Shown in pieces: positions 1 to 8,985 of a stretch of 64,000 nucleotides of DNA (within the stretch, counting starts at the first letter, position 1; each line of letters begins with the position of its first letter). The stretch spans positions 18,680 to 82,679 of the forward strand of contig NZ_BCQP01000058.1 of the NCBI RefSeq assembly GCF_001552135.1. Direction: 5' to 3'. Source of the DNA: Actinomadura chibensis NBRC 106107 (lineage in GTDB: Bacteria > Actinomycetota > Actinomycetes > Streptosporangiales > Streptosporangiaceae). A program made the translations under genes and the position numbers. The notes beneath the pieces were generated by a model. The model did no database searches. It saw nothing but the letters and a program-made list of their open reading frames with translations, and was not told where the DNA came from.

Positions 1-1107
1 CCCGACGATCCCGGCCCCGGCTGGGACGGCGCCTGGGACGAGCTCGCCGACGCGGTCAAGGCGTCGTCCGGACACCGCGCCGCCGTCATCTCCAACGAGG
101 TCATCTGCGCGGTGGACGAGGAGGTCGCCGGACGGGTCGTCCGGTCGCTCGCGCCCTGCGAGGTCCACGTCGTCTACTCCGCGCGCGACCTGACGGGGCT
201 GCTGCCGTCCGAATGGCAGGAGTACGTCAAGCACCGGTTCCACTACGGCTTCGACCACTGGCTGGACGAGGTGGTCGACGGCCCGCGCGGCACCGGCGCG
301 GCCTGGTGGTTCTGGCGGGTCCACGACGTGGCCGACGTGCTCGGACGGTGGGCGCGGCACGTCCCGCCGGAACGGGTGCACGTGCTGACCGTCCCCGGCC
401 CGGACGCGCCCCGCGAGCTGCTCTGGGAGCGGTTCGCCGGGCTGGTGGGCTTCGACCCGTCCGTGGCCGACCCGTCCGAGGCCCGCGCGAACGCGTCGCT
501 GAGCTGGACGGAGACCGAGCTGCTCCGGCGGGTGAACGCGGCCGTCGACGACGACGTCCCGATGTGGCTGTACCACCGCCTCGTCACCGACGTCCTGGCG
601 CTGACCGTCCTCCCCGGGCGGGGCGGGCCGGGACGGGTGCCGCTGCCCGCCGAGCGCCGCGCGTGGGCGGAGGCGAAGGCGCACGAGCGCGTGGACGCGG
701 TCCGCGCCGGAGGCTACGACGTGGTCGGCGACCTGGAGGAGCTGCGGCCGCGCGGGCCCGCGCGGGCGCCGGAGTCCGGCGCGCCCGGCGACGCCGACCT
801 CCTCGACGCCGCCGCGCACACGATCCTCGGCCTCCTCGACCGGGTCTCCGTGCTCACCGAAGAGCTCACCGAACTTCAGCGCGAACGGCGCGAGCAGCAC
901 GAGACGGCGCTGCCCAAGCTGATGGCGCGGCACCTCAGCGAGCGCAACGGGGCCGTGTGGAGGATGCGGGTCGGCTACTGGCATCTCGTCGAGAGGATCA
1001 AGGGGATCGAGCCGCCGCCGCCCGCGCCCGAGCCCGACTCCGAGTCCGAGGACGACGGGGCGGACGCGCCGGGGACCGTCCTGTCGAGCAGGGCCGCGCG
1101 GCGATGA
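1..1107 (+). CDS. Sulfotransferase-like protein, 5' end outside the window
   Basis: The reading frame is open to the first base, so the N-terminus is missing. The visible part resembles the actinobacterial sulfotransferase-like hypothetical proteins: a stretch around VVYSARDLTGLLPSEWQE (3'-phosphate-binding-like strand and helix), a Trp-rich segment (AAWWFWRVHDVADVLGRW) and a VTVPGP-type strand before a helical tail. The PAPS-binding P-loop would lie in the missing part, so activity cannot be judged. The C-terminal ~100 residues are charged and helical, with a likely coiled coil. The stop codon overlaps the ATG of the glycosyltransferase (ATGA), which suggests one operon for modifying a surface glycan. 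Family membership is from general similarity only. Confidence 0.65.
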   Translation, partial: PDDPGPGWDGAWDELADAVKASSGHRAAVISNEVICAVDEEVAGRVVRSLAPCEVHVVYSARDLTGLLPSEWQEYVKHRFHYGFDHWLDEVVDGPRGTGAAWWFWRVHDVADVLGRWARHVPPERVHVLTVPGPDAPRELLWERFAGLVGFDPSVADPSEARANASLSWTETELLRRVNAAVDDDVPMWLYHRLVTDVLALTVLPGRGGPGRVPLPAERRAWAEAKAHERVDAVRAGGYDVVGDLEELRPRGPARAPESGAPGDADLLDAAAHTILGLLDRVSVLTEELTELQRERREQHETALPKLMARHLSERNGAVWRMRVGYWHLVERIKGIEPPPPAPEPDSESEDDGADAPGTVLSSRAARR

Positions 1108-2030
1108 GGCCGACGGTGTACGCCGTCGTGGTCACCCACAACCGGCGCGACCTGCTGACGGAGGCGCTGGACGCGCTGGGCCGCCAGACCCGTCCGCCGG
1201 ACGGCGTCGTCGTGGTGGACAACGCGTCCGGCGACGGCACGGCGGCGCTCGTCCGCGACCGGTTCCCGGACGTCGACCTGGTCGAGCTGGCCGCGAACAC
1301 CGGCGGCGCGGGAGGCTTCGCGGCCGGGATCGCCCGCGCGCTGGAGACCGGCCGCGCCGGGACGCTGCTCCTCTGGCTGATGGACGACGACACGATTCCC
1401 GAGCCGGGCGCGCTCGCCGCCCTGCTGGACGCGCGCGAGCGGGCGGCGCCGGAACCCGTCCTCGTCGCGAGCCGCGTCGTGTGGACGGACGGCCGCGACC
1501 ACCCGATGAACACCCCGCGCGTCAAGCCGGGCGCCTCGCGCGCCGAGCTCGCCGCCGCGTCGGCGGCGGGCTGCCGCCCGATCCGGTCGGCGTCGTTCGT
1601 GTCCGTCCTCGTGGACGCGGCCGCGGTGCGCGAGCGCGGGCTGCCGGTCGCCGACTACTTCCTCTGGAACGACGACTTCGAGTTCACGACGCGGCTGCTG
1701 CGCGGGCGGTCCGGGCTGTACTGCCCGGCGAGCGTCGCCGTCCACAAGACGCGGACGTTCGGCGGCGCCGACGCCGACCCCGGCGACCGCTTCTACTACG
1801 AGGTGCGGAACAAGGTGTGGCTGTTCACGCGCAGCCGGGGACTCGCGCCCTGGGAGCGCGTCCTGTACGCGGGGTCGTCGGTGCGGCGGTGGGTGCGGAC
1901 GTACGTCCGGTCGGCGGACCGGGCCGTCCTGCGCAGGGGCCTGCGGGCCGGTCTCGCGGACGGGCTGCGCCGCCGTCCCCGCCCGACGGCGGAGGTCATT
2001 TCGGCGGCCATGCGTCGATATGATCCCTGA
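1104..2030 (+). CDS. GT2 family glycosyltransferase (GlfT1/rhamnosyltransferase-like)
   Basis: This 308-residue GT-A glycosyltransferase starts at an ATG overlapping the previous stop by 4 bp. The N-terminus has the nucleotide-sugar binding strand (VVVTHNRRDLL) and VVVDNASGDGT. An NTGGAGGF loop follows, then the metal-binding triple aspartate in LWLMDDDT near residue 92, and WNDDFEF as the acceptor/base motif. These features match cell-wall galactofuranosyl- and rhamnosyl-transferases, which act on a lipid-linked acceptor at the cytoplasmic face of the membrane. No transmembrane helix is evident. The substrate is inferred only from family resemblance. With the upstream sulfotransferase-like gene it could belong to a cell-surface glycan pathway. 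Confidence 0.85.
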   Translation: MRPTVYAVVVTHNRRDLLTEALDALGRQTRPPDGVVVVDNASGDGTAALVRDRFPDVDLVELAANTGGAGGFAAGIARALETGRAGTLLLWLMDDDTIPEPGALAALLDARERAAPEPVLVASRVVWTDGRDHPMNTPRVKPGASRAELAAASAAGCRPIRSASFVSVLVDAAAVRERGLPVADYFLWNDDFEFTTRLLRGRSGLYCPASVAVHKTRTFGGADADPGDRFYYEVRNKVWLFTRSRGLAPWERVLYAGSSVRRWVRTYVRSADRAVLRRGLRAGLADGLRRRPRPTAEVISAAMRRYDP

Positions 2031-2066
2031 CGACCACGACCGCGGAGGGCCGACGGGGAGGCGGGT

Positions 2067-5000
2067 GTGACTCCGAAGGAGACGCCGGACGGCGAGCACC
2101 GGGACGACCTGCCCGGCCCGCCGCCGCGTCCGCAGTGGCTGGACGAGGACGACGAGCCCGCCGAGCCCGCCGAGCCCGCCGAGCCCGCCGCCGATCCGGC
2201 GCCGTCCGAGGAACCGGCGGAGGACGACGACGGCAGGACGCAGGTCGTGAAGCGGGCCGCGCGGCCGTCCGGCGGGCTGGCCGACTTCACCATGACCGAC
2301 TTCTCCCGAGGCACGCCGTCCGCCGAGACCGAGACCGAGGACGAGGAGGAGGGCGCCGACCGCACCCGCGTGGAGCGTCCGGCGGCGCGTCCGGCGCAGC
2401 CCGAGCAGCAGCTCCCGCCGCTCCCGCCGTTCCCCTGGGCGCAGGAGGTCCCGGACCCGCCCGCCCCCTCGCCCCAGCCCCCGCCTCCGCAGCCTCCCGC
2501 TCCCCGGCCACCGGCCCCGGAGCCGTTCCCGTACGCGCAGGAGATCCCGGAAACCCCGAAGCCTCCGGCTGCCGAGCCCTTCCCCTACGCGCAAGAGATC
2601 CCGGAGACACCGAAGCCCCCGGCGGCCGAGCCCTTCCCCTACGCGCAGGAGATCCCCGACACCCCGAGGGCACCGGCTCCCGAGCCGTTCCCCTGGGCGC
2701 AGGAGATCCCCGGCCAGACACCGGCGCCGGCGGCGCCGCAGCCGTTCCCGTACGCGCAGGACGTCCCCGGCCGGGGCCCCGCCGCCTCCCCCGGCCCCGT
2801 GGCGCCGCATCCGGTCGCGCCCCCGCCGCAGGTCGACGAGCCCTGGCGGCAGGCGCCGAAGCCCAAGCGCAAGGGCGGGGGCGTCGCCAAGAAAGTTCTC
2901 CTCGGGACGGCCGGTGTCGTGGTCGTCGGCGGCCTGGTCGCGGGCGGCTTCGTGATCCTGAACGGCCGCGGCGGCGGCTCGGACGACGGCGGCGAGGACG
3001 GCGCGAGGCTCGCCGGGAAGCTGTTCGCCGCCGACCCCGCCGCCCGCGTCGACGGACGCGACCAGGAGCTCACCGGCGTCGCGGCGTCCGGCGCCACCGT
3101 GGTCGCGGTGGGCGGCGAGGCCGACCCGGGCAACTACCGGGGCGTGTTCGTCGTGTCCGGCGACGGCGGCCGCACGTTCAAGACCGCCGAAGTGCGGGGC
3201 GCGGACGGCGGCGAGCCCGGTCCCGGCGAGGTGCCGCGCGTGGTCGCGGGCGGCCAGGGCGGCTGGGTCGCGATCGGCACGCGTCCCGGCGGCGGCGCGG
3301 TGTGGACGAGCGCGGACGGCCGCGCCTGGCGCCGCCAGCCCGACGCGGCGGGCGACGTGTTCGGCCCCGGCAGCCGCGTCACCCAGGTCATCGGCACCGA
3401 CAAGGGCTTCCTCGCGCTCGGCGAGCAGTCCCGCAAGGGCGACTTCAGCGACGCGACCCCGGCCGTGTGGCTGTCCGCGGACGGCCGCAACTGGGACGCG
3501 CTGACCGGCTCCCGGATCGGCGTCCCGCTGCGCGGCAAGGTCGTCCTGGAGGAGGCGGCGGCGAGCGGCGGCACGGTCCTGATGGAGAGCGCGCACACGC
3601 CGTCGCCGGGCAAGGCGTCGTTCCGCCGCGCGTGGCGGTCCACCGACGGCGGCCGGACGTGGACCCCCGCCAAGATCCCCGCGCCGAAGGGCACCCGCGG
3701 CCTGCGCATCGGCGGCGGCCGGACGGGCCTCGTCGCCGTCCGCGAGGTGCAGTCGGGCAAGTCGGTGTTCGGGCAGGTGTACACGTCCCCGGACGCGGCC
3801 CGGTGGAAGGCGGCCGGGAAGCTGGCGCCGTCCGGATACCGGCAGGTCAGGCAGCTGCTCTCGACGGACGCCGGGTACGCCGCCATCGTGGAGCGGGCGC
3901 GCGACGTCGCCGTGAGCCGGTCCGCGGACGGCGCGTCCTGGCAGGACGCCGGGACGCTCCCCGCCGCGTCCGGCCGCGCCCTGCTCGGCGCGTCCGCGAC
4001 CGCCGAGCAGACGGTGCTGGTCGGCCGCGACCCGGGCGAGGGCGACCTGAACCCGCTGCTGGCGGTGCGGGACGCGCGCGGCGCCGAACTCCCGGTCGAC
4101 CCGCTGAAGATCCCCGGCGCGTTCCGGCCCGACCAGGCGGTCGCCGCGGTCGCCGCCGCCGACGGCACGCCCGCGGTCGCGGTCGGCAGCACCGGCGGCG
4201 ACGCCGCGATCTGGACGTCGGCCGACGGCGCGTCCTGGACCCGCGCCCGCTTCTCCGGCGGGGTGTCCCGGCCCGCGCTGCAGCGGCTGACGGCGGTGGC
4301 GCACGGCGCCGCGGGCTGGCTCGCGGTCGGCGACGGCGGCGGCGCCCCGCGCGGCCCGCTGGTGATGACGTCGGCGGACGGCGCGCTCTGGCGTCCCGCC
4401 GACACCGACCCCGTGTTCCAGCGGAAGGGCTCGCAGCCGCTCGCCACGCAGGGCGCGGCGGCCGGGCAGGCGGGGTACGTCGTCGTCGGGGACGACGGGC
4501 CGTCCGGCGCGATCTGGTTCTCCCCCGACCTGAAGACCTGGCAGCGGGGCCGCGGCGTCGGCCGCACCGACCTCACCGCCGAGAAGGGCGGGGGCCGCTG
4601 GGTCCGCGACGCCGCGGGCGGGACGTTCGGCTTCGCCGCGGTCGGCGGCATGCAGTGGCCCGGCAGGCCCGGCGGGCGCCCCGCGGTGTGGAGCTCGCCG
4701 GACGGCAAGAAGTGGCGGCTGCAGGAGTTGAAACTGCCCGCCGGGCTGTCGCAGGGCTGGCTCACGCACGTCGCGGCGAAGGGGAACGCGCTGTTCGCGG
4801 CGGGCGAGGCGCTCGGCTCGTCCGGGACGGCGATGCTCGGCTACTCCTCCGCCGACGGCGGCCGGACGTGGCGTCCGGCGACGCCGCCCGTGTCCGGCTC
4901 GAACGATCCGGTCAGGGTGACGGCCGTGACGGCGACGCCGGGCGGCTTCGTCGTCACCGGGACCGCCGGGCCCGCGGGCGCGGCCGACGTGGTCGCGTGG

Positions 5001-5177
5001 ACGTCGGCGGACGGCGCGTCCTGGCGGGAGCAGGCGCCGGGCGACAGCGTCCTCGGCGCGGCCGGACGGCAGGAGATCACCGGGCTGGCCCCGTTCAAGG
5101 GCGCCCTGCTCGGCGTCGGCCGCACGGTCGCCCGCTCCGGCGAGCAGCCCGTCCTCTGGAAGCGCCCCGCGCCCTGA
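2067..5177 (+). CDS. Membrane-anchored Asp-box (BNR repeat) protein with Pro-rich cytoplasmic domain
   Basis: The 1036-residue protein starts at GTG with a GGGAGG ribosome site just upstream. Residues 1-270 are acidic and Pro-rich and contain six copies of PFP[YW]AQ[ED][IV]P (about 2430-2770). A Lys-rich stop-transfer stretch precedes one membrane helix near 276-296. The rest is extracytoplasmic and carries about eleven sialidase-type Asp-box repeats of the form [VI]W[TS]S[AP]DGxxW, typical of beta-propeller blades. No sialidase catalytic residues were recognised, so a binding or scaffold role is more likely than hydrolysis. The six-fold motif resembles the Pro-rich tail repeats of the MinD-like protein at 12040-13701 and may bind a common partner. 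Function is unknown. Confidence 0.8.
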   Translation: MTPKETPDGEHRDDLPGPPPRPQWLDEDDEPAEPAEPAEPAADPAPSEEPAEDDDGRTQVVKRAARPSGGLADFTMTDFSRGTPSAETETEDEEEGADRTRVERPAARPAQPEQQLPPLPPFPWAQEVPDPPAPSPQPPPPQPPAPRPPAPEPFPYAQEIPETPKPPAAEPFPYAQEIPETPKPPAAEPFPYAQEIPDTPRAPAPEPFPWAQEIPGQTPAPAAPQPFPYAQDVPGRGPAASPGPVAPHPVAPPPQVDEPWRQAPKPKRKGGGVAKKVLLGTAGVVVVGGLVAGGFVILNGRGGGSDDGGEDGARLAGKLFAADPAARVDGRDQELTGVAASGATVVAVGGEADPGNYRGVFVVSGDGGRTFKTAEVRGADGGEPGPGEVPRVVAGGQGGWVAIGTRPGGGAVWTSADGRAWRRQPDAAGDVFGPGSRVTQVIGTDKGFLALGEQSRKGDFSDATPAVWLSADGRNWDALTGSRIGVPLRGKVVLEEAAASGGTVLMESAHTPSPGKASFRRAWRSTDGGRTWTPAKIPAPKGTRGLRIGGGRTGLVAVREVQSGKSVFGQVYTSPDAARWKAAGKLAPSGYRQVRQLLSTDAGYAAIVERARDVAVSRSADGASWQDAGTLPAASGRALLGASATAEQTVLVGRDPGEGDLNPLLAVRDARGAELPVDPLKIPGAFRPDQAVAAVAAADGTPAVAVGSTGGDAAIWTSADGASWTRARFSGGVSRPALQRLTAVAHGAAGWLAVGDGGGAPRGPLVMTSADGALWRPADTDPVFQRKGSQPLATQGAAAGQAGYVVVGDDGPSGAIWFSPDLKTWQRGRGVGRTDLTAEKGGGRWVRDAAGGTFGFAAVGGMQWPGRPGGRPAVWSSPDGKKWRLQELKLPAGLSQGWLTHVAAKGNALFAAGEALGSSGTAMLGYSSADGGRTWRPATPPVSGSNDPVRVTAVTATPGGFVVTGTAGPAGAADVVAWTSADGASWREQAPGDSVLGAAGRQEITGLAPFKGALLGVGRTVARSGEQPVLWKRPAP

Positions 5178-5187
5178 CGGCTCAGTG

Positions 5188-6150
5188 CTAGTGCTCGGGG
5201 TGCGGCGGCGCAGGGTCCAGCCCGGGGGCGTCGTACCCCTCGGCCGCGCGGGCGCGCGGCACGAACCGGACGGGCTCCACGGCGCCGCGCGCGTCGTCCC
5301 GGTCGCGGGACCGGTTGCGCCGCGCGCCGTAGGAGGCGACCACCCGCCGGTAGAACGGCCTGCGGATCGCGGTCGGGACGAGCCGGTACCCGCCCCGCAC
5401 CATCACGTTCCGCCAGTACTGCGGCTGGGAGATGAAGCCCTCCCGGAGCATCTGCCGCTGCAGCCGCAGCTCCGAGCGGAGCAGGTCGCGGCCGCCGCGC
5501 CGCTCGTAGGCGCCGTCCCCGACCCGGTAGAAGACGAGCGGCTCGGCGACGTTCACCGTCCGCGCGCCGTTGGCGATCATCCGGGCGAAGAGCCAGTAGT
5601 CCTCCATCAGCGGGAGGTCGCCGTAGCCGCCCGCCGCGACGACGGCGCTGCGCCGGTACACGACCGTCGGATGGTTGAACGGGTCGTGCAGCCGCGAGTA
5701 GCGGGCGATGTCGGCCGGGTCGCTCGGCGGGACGCGCCGCCCGACGATGTCGGTGATGTCCGCGCCGAACTCCAGCAGCCCCGCGCCCACGAGGTCGGCG
5801 CCCGCGCGCACCAGCGGCACCTGGACCTGGAAGCGGTGCGGCATGGCGACGTCGTCGGCGTCCATCCGGGCGACGATGTCGTGGCGGGCGGCGTGCAGGC
5901 CCGCGTCCAGCGCCGGGCCAAGGCCGCGGTTCTCGTCGAGCCGCACGAACGTCACCTCGACTGGGCTGCCCTCGACCAGCGCGCGCAGGCGGCCGGCGAG
6001 TTCGGCGGAGACCGGACCGTCCTGGACGAGGACGACCTGGTCGGGGCGGAGGGTCTGGTCGTGCACCGCACTGTGGAAGGCGTCCCGCACGTGTTCCTCG
6101 TGGTCACCGCCGTAGACGGTCATCAGGAGGCTGAAGGGTTCGGGCTTCAT
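5188..6150 (-). CDS. GT2 family glycosyltransferase
   Basis: A 320-residue GT-A enzyme. The start is set at the ATG opening MKPEPFSLLMTVYGGD, because this gives the usual N-terminal strand; a longer frame begins nine codons earlier. Motifs: LMTVYGGDHEEH (nucleotide-sugar binding), VLVQDGPVS, and ARMDADDVAMPHRF with the DxD metal site near residue 105. An EDYWLFARM motif is the acceptor-side acidic pair. The Arg-rich C-terminus may be membrane-associated. It converges with the Asp-box gene 10 bp away and is followed upstream by an LCP ligase gene in the same direction, which supports a role in making a surface polymer. Donor and acceptor are not determinable from sequence. Confidence 0.85.
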   Translation of the reverse strand: MKPEPFSLLMTVYGGDHEEHVRDAFHSAVHDQTLRPDQVVLVQDGPVSAELAGRLRALVEGSPVEVTFVRLDENRGLGPALDAGLHAARHDIVARMDADDVAMPHRFQVQVPLVRAGADLVGAGLLEFGADITDIVGRRVPPSDPADIARYSRLHDPFNHPTVVYRRSAVVAAGGYGDLPLMEDYWLFARMIANGARTVNVAEPLVFYRVGDGAYERRGGRDLLRSELRLQRQMLREGFISQPQYWRNVMVRGGYRLVPTAIRRPFYRRVVASYGARRNRSRDRDDARGAVEPVRFVPRARAAEGYDAPGLDPAPPHPEH

Positions 6151-6316
6151 GCTTCCGTTCCGGGGGGAGCGTGGCACCCGGAGAGCCCGGTGCGGGGGGC
6201 GGCTCCTCGGGGCGGGGGTCGGGAGGATTTAGTTGTCGCGTCCTACGTGGGACGCGTCGGCGGCTTCGATGGTTGGCCGGGGTCAAGATACCGGTGTGCC
6301 GCGACAAAAGAGGCGT

Positions 6317-6333
6317 GACCGGCGTGCCCGGTC
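6317..6333 (-). terminator. Possible terminator after the LCP gene
   Basis: A perfect 6-bp inverted repeat (GACCGG / CCGGTC, 5-nt loop) lies just beyond the LCP stop codon. On the minus strand it is followed, after about 6 nt, by a CTCTTTTG stretch. The stem is short, so this is tentative. Confidence 0.35.
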
Positions 6334-6342
6334 GGCGACGAG

Positions 6343-7794
6343 TCAGGATTGAGCGCAGATGTCGCGATCGGCCCGAACCTCGCCCGCGACCTTCGGGACG
6401 GCGGCGTTCTGCCCGCTCAGCATCGCCCCGTCCTTGCCGATGACCAGGTACACGTAGCCGGGCTTGGCGGCCGCCCAGGGACGCGGCGGATGCCCGGGCA
6501 CCGCGAGCGACATCCGCGCGGCCTGCCGTTCCGCGCCCACCCCGTAGAGGATCTGCGTGCGCGGATACCGCTTCTTGCTGCTGCCGACCTTGACGATCTG
6601 GAAGCCGCGCTCGGCGAGCTGGTCCGCGGTCCGCTGCGCGAGGCCCGGCACCGCGGACGCGTTGAAGACCGCCGCCCTCACCTGGTTCGGCGGGACGGGA
6701 CGCACCCCGTTCTGCGCCACGACCGGCGCCGGGGCGGCGGGCTCGGGCAGTCTGTTGTCCTCCCGGACGGCCCGGAACAGCGGCTCCGCCTGCGCCATGT
6801 CGAACTGGACGCGGTTCTTGTCCTGCGGGAACGGCTGCACCGGGACGGTCACGAACCGCACCTTCCCCGCGCTCATCCCGCGCAGGCCGGCCGCGAGCTT
6901 CTGCATGACCGAGAGCGTGAGCCGGTCGTCCGCCTTGATCGACTTCGTCGCGGCGGACAGGAAGCCGTAGGTGCGGCCGGGGTCGGTGAGCATGCCCTTG
7001 TCGGTCGCCTTCTGCACGACGGACGCCATGAACGCCTGCTGCCGCTTGATCCGGTCGAGGTCGGAGCCGTCGCCGAGGACGTACCGGGTGCGGACGTACC
7101 CGAGCGCCTGCTCGCCCCGGACGACCTGCCGTCCCGCCTTGAGGTGCAGTTCGGCCTTCGGGTCGTCGATGCGCCTCGGCACGCAGATCTCGACGCCGCC
7201 GAGGGCGTCCACGACGCGCTTGAACCCGGCGAAGTCCACCTCGACGTAGTGGTCGATGTGGATCTTGGTGAGGGACTCGATCGTCCGCCAGGTGCAGGCC
7301 GGGCCGCCGTTGGAGAACGCCGCGTTGATCATCCCGAACTGGGCCGGGATCTTCGCGCCGTTCTTCTTCTCGCACGGCGGCATCTGCACCATCGAGTCGC
7401 GCGGGAAGCTGATCCCGATCGCGCTCTCCCCGCCGGGCGAGATGTGCAGCAGGACCGTCGTGTCCGAGCGCTGCCCGGCCTCGACGCCGTAGCGGGCGTT
7501 CTCCCCCGCGCGGCTGTCGGACCCCATCATCAGGATGTTCAGCGAGTTGTTGAGCTTCGCCGGCCGGTTCTCGCCGAGCCGGTCGTCGACGTGCTCGCGG
7601 TCGATCTGGCCGTCCAGCCTGCGCCAGAACCCGTAGGCGGTGAGGCTCGCGCCGACCAGCACCACCGACATCGCGACCGACAGCCAGCCGAGCACGCGCC
7701 ACAGCCGCCCCCGCGCCGGCGGCCCCGGCTGCGGCGGGGCGGCGTCCGCGTAGTACACGCGGGAGGGCACGGCGGCTCGCGGCATCCGCACCAT
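6343..7794 (-). CDS. LytR-CpsA-Psr (LCP) family cell-wall glycopolymer ligase with LytR_C domain
   Basis: This 483-residue membrane protein has one N-terminal helix (about residues 31-55) and an extracytoplasmic LCP domain. Visible LCP motifs are LNILMMGSDSRAG, a RSDTTVLLHI strand and GISFPRDSMV, where the Arg/Asp bind the lipid pyrophosphate. A LytR_C domain follows near residues 365-450 (AAVFNASAVPGLAQRTADQL). LCP enzymes transfer lipid-linked polymers to peptidoglycan, or arabinogalactan in mycolata. The first ATG is used; an ATG three codons later is possible, and no strong ribosome site distinguishes them. It faces away from the DUF6177-like gene across a 134-bp intergenic region that must hold both promoters. 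Confidence 0.9.
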   Translation of the reverse strand: MVRMPRAAVPSRVYYADAAPPQPGPPARGRLWRVLGWLSVAMSVVLVGASLTAYGFWRRLDGQIDREHVDDRLGENRPAKLNNSLNILMMGSDSRAGENARYGVEAGQRSDTTVLLHISPGGESAIGISFPRDSMVQMPPCEKKNGAKIPAQFGMINAAFSNGGPACTWRTIESLTKIHIDHYVEVDFAGFKRVVDALGGVEICVPRRIDDPKAELHLKAGRQVVRGEQALGYVRTRYVLGDGSDLDRIKRQQAFMASVVQKATDKGMLTDPGRTYGFLSAATKSIKADDRLTLSVMQKLAAGLRGMSAGKVRFVTVPVQPFPQDKNRVQFDMAQAEPLFRAVREDNRLPEPAAPAPVVAQNGVRPVPPNQVRAAVFNASAVPGLAQRTADQLAERGFQIVKVGSSKKRYPRTQILYGVGAERQAARMSLAVPGHPPRPWAAAKPGYVYLVIGKDGAMLSGQNAAVPKVAGEVRADRDICAQS

Positions 7795-7928
7795 TTCAGC
7801 ACAGATTGGACAATGGCCACCTCGGTCGCGGCAAGTCGTCCGGCCCCGGACGGGTGCGCCGGGAGGGGCGCCGGAGGCCCGTGGTGCGCCCCTCCCCGCC
7901 CGGCCGCGGTCGCTAGACTCCTCCGAAG

Positions 7929-8870
7929 ATGAGCACCGTAGACGCGCTGACCGACCAGGCCATGGTCGTCCTCCAGGACCGGCCCCTCGTGCCGCTGAGC
8001 GCCTGGCTGAACAGGGCGCTAGCCGACTGCGCCGGCAGCGGGCGCACCCTCCAGCTCGTCACGCCCCTCGACTCGCGGCTGTCGCTCCCGCTGCGGACGG
8101 CCGCGTCCGGGCAGGACGTGCAGTGGGTCGTCCGCGACGGCGACGGCTACTACGAGGGCCTCACCGGGCGCCCGCTCAAGTGGAACGGCGGGACGTTCGT
8201 CCCCGTCCCGGAGGCGCGCGACTACGCGCCCGGGTTCACCACCCGCCCGACCGCGCCGATCGGCGCGCAGCTCACCCTCGTCTACCGCACCCGGCACGGC
8301 GCCGAGGGCGACATCGGCGGGCCCGTCGAGCGCCTCCTCCAGCTCCTCACCGGCAAGCAGCCGGGCGCGCTCGGGCCGACCGAGCCGCTGGAGCACCCCT
8401 GGCGCCGCGACCGGTTCACCGAGTACGCGCGCGGGCGGGCCACCGCGCGGCTCCTCGTCGGCGGCGACGGGCCGCGCCCCGCGCAGGCCATCTGCGACTT
8501 CACCACGGCCGACGGCGGCGGCGTCGCCGAGGTCAGCACCGTCACCGTCGGCTACATGCCGGCGGACCCGCCGCCGCTCCAGCACCTCCCGACGCTGGTC
8601 GGCGCGCTCGCCGCCGACCAGCCGGTCGCGTCGCTGTTCGTCCAGGTCACCCCCGGCCGGGCCGACCTCACCACCGAGCCGCGCTGGACGGGCGCGCCCG
8701 CCCCCGTCGCGCTCGCCGTCGCGGGCACCGTCGCCGGGCCGACCGGCATCCCCGGCCAGCAGGTCGGACCGCCGCGCGCGCCGCTCACCTTCTTCCCGCT
8801 CGGGGACGGCCGCTCCCAGGACGGCTGGCAGCGGCACAGCCTCCTCATGCAGCACCTCCAGTCGGGCTGA
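7929..8870 (+). CDS. DUF6177-like protein, ESX-locus associated
   Basis: A soluble protein of 313 residues with no signal peptide or membrane helix. The opening (STVDALTDQAMVVLQDRPLVPLSAWLNRAL) and the mid-region HPWRRDRFTEYARGRA resemble DUF6177, a family of unknown function encoded near actinobacterial Type VII secretion genes. Paired AxDQP and VxVTPGRADLTT stretches suggest a two-domain alpha/beta protein. Its position next to a DUF1266 gene at the edge of the ESX locus fits a cytoplasmic accessory role, but this is inference. The family call is from memory, without alignment. Confidence 0.6.
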   Translation: MSTVDALTDQAMVVLQDRPLVPLSAWLNRALADCAGSGRTLQLVTPLDSRLSLPLRTAASGQDVQWVVRDGDGYYEGLTGRPLKWNGGTFVPVPEARDYAPGFTTRPTAPIGAQLTLVYRTRHGAEGDIGGPVERLLQLLTGKQPGALGPTEPLEHPWRRDRFTEYARGRATARLLVGGDGPRPAQAICDFTTADGGGVAEVSTVTVGYMPADPPPLQHLPTLVGALAADQPVASLFVQVTPGRADLTTEPRWTGAPAPVALAVAGTVAGPTGIPGQQVGPPRAPLTFFPLGDGRSQDGWQRHSLLMQHLQSG

Positions 8871-8985
8871 CCGTCCCGCGCGCGGTGTGAGAGGTGCGGT
8901 GAAGCGGTCATCGCGGTGGCCGTCCCGACAAACGCCTGCACAGTGCGGATGATCTACCCGTAAGGGATGATGTACGGTCCTGCCC

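Noticed and set aside
975..4769. 1264-codon frame antisense to the glycosyltransferase and Asp-box genes
   Set aside because: Composition bias only; it crosses several real genes and contains no recognisable motif.
2135..5191. Long plus-strand frame overlapping the Asp-box gene
   Set aside because: Arg-rich translation with no motifs; the other frame has TM, Asp-boxes and a ribosome site.
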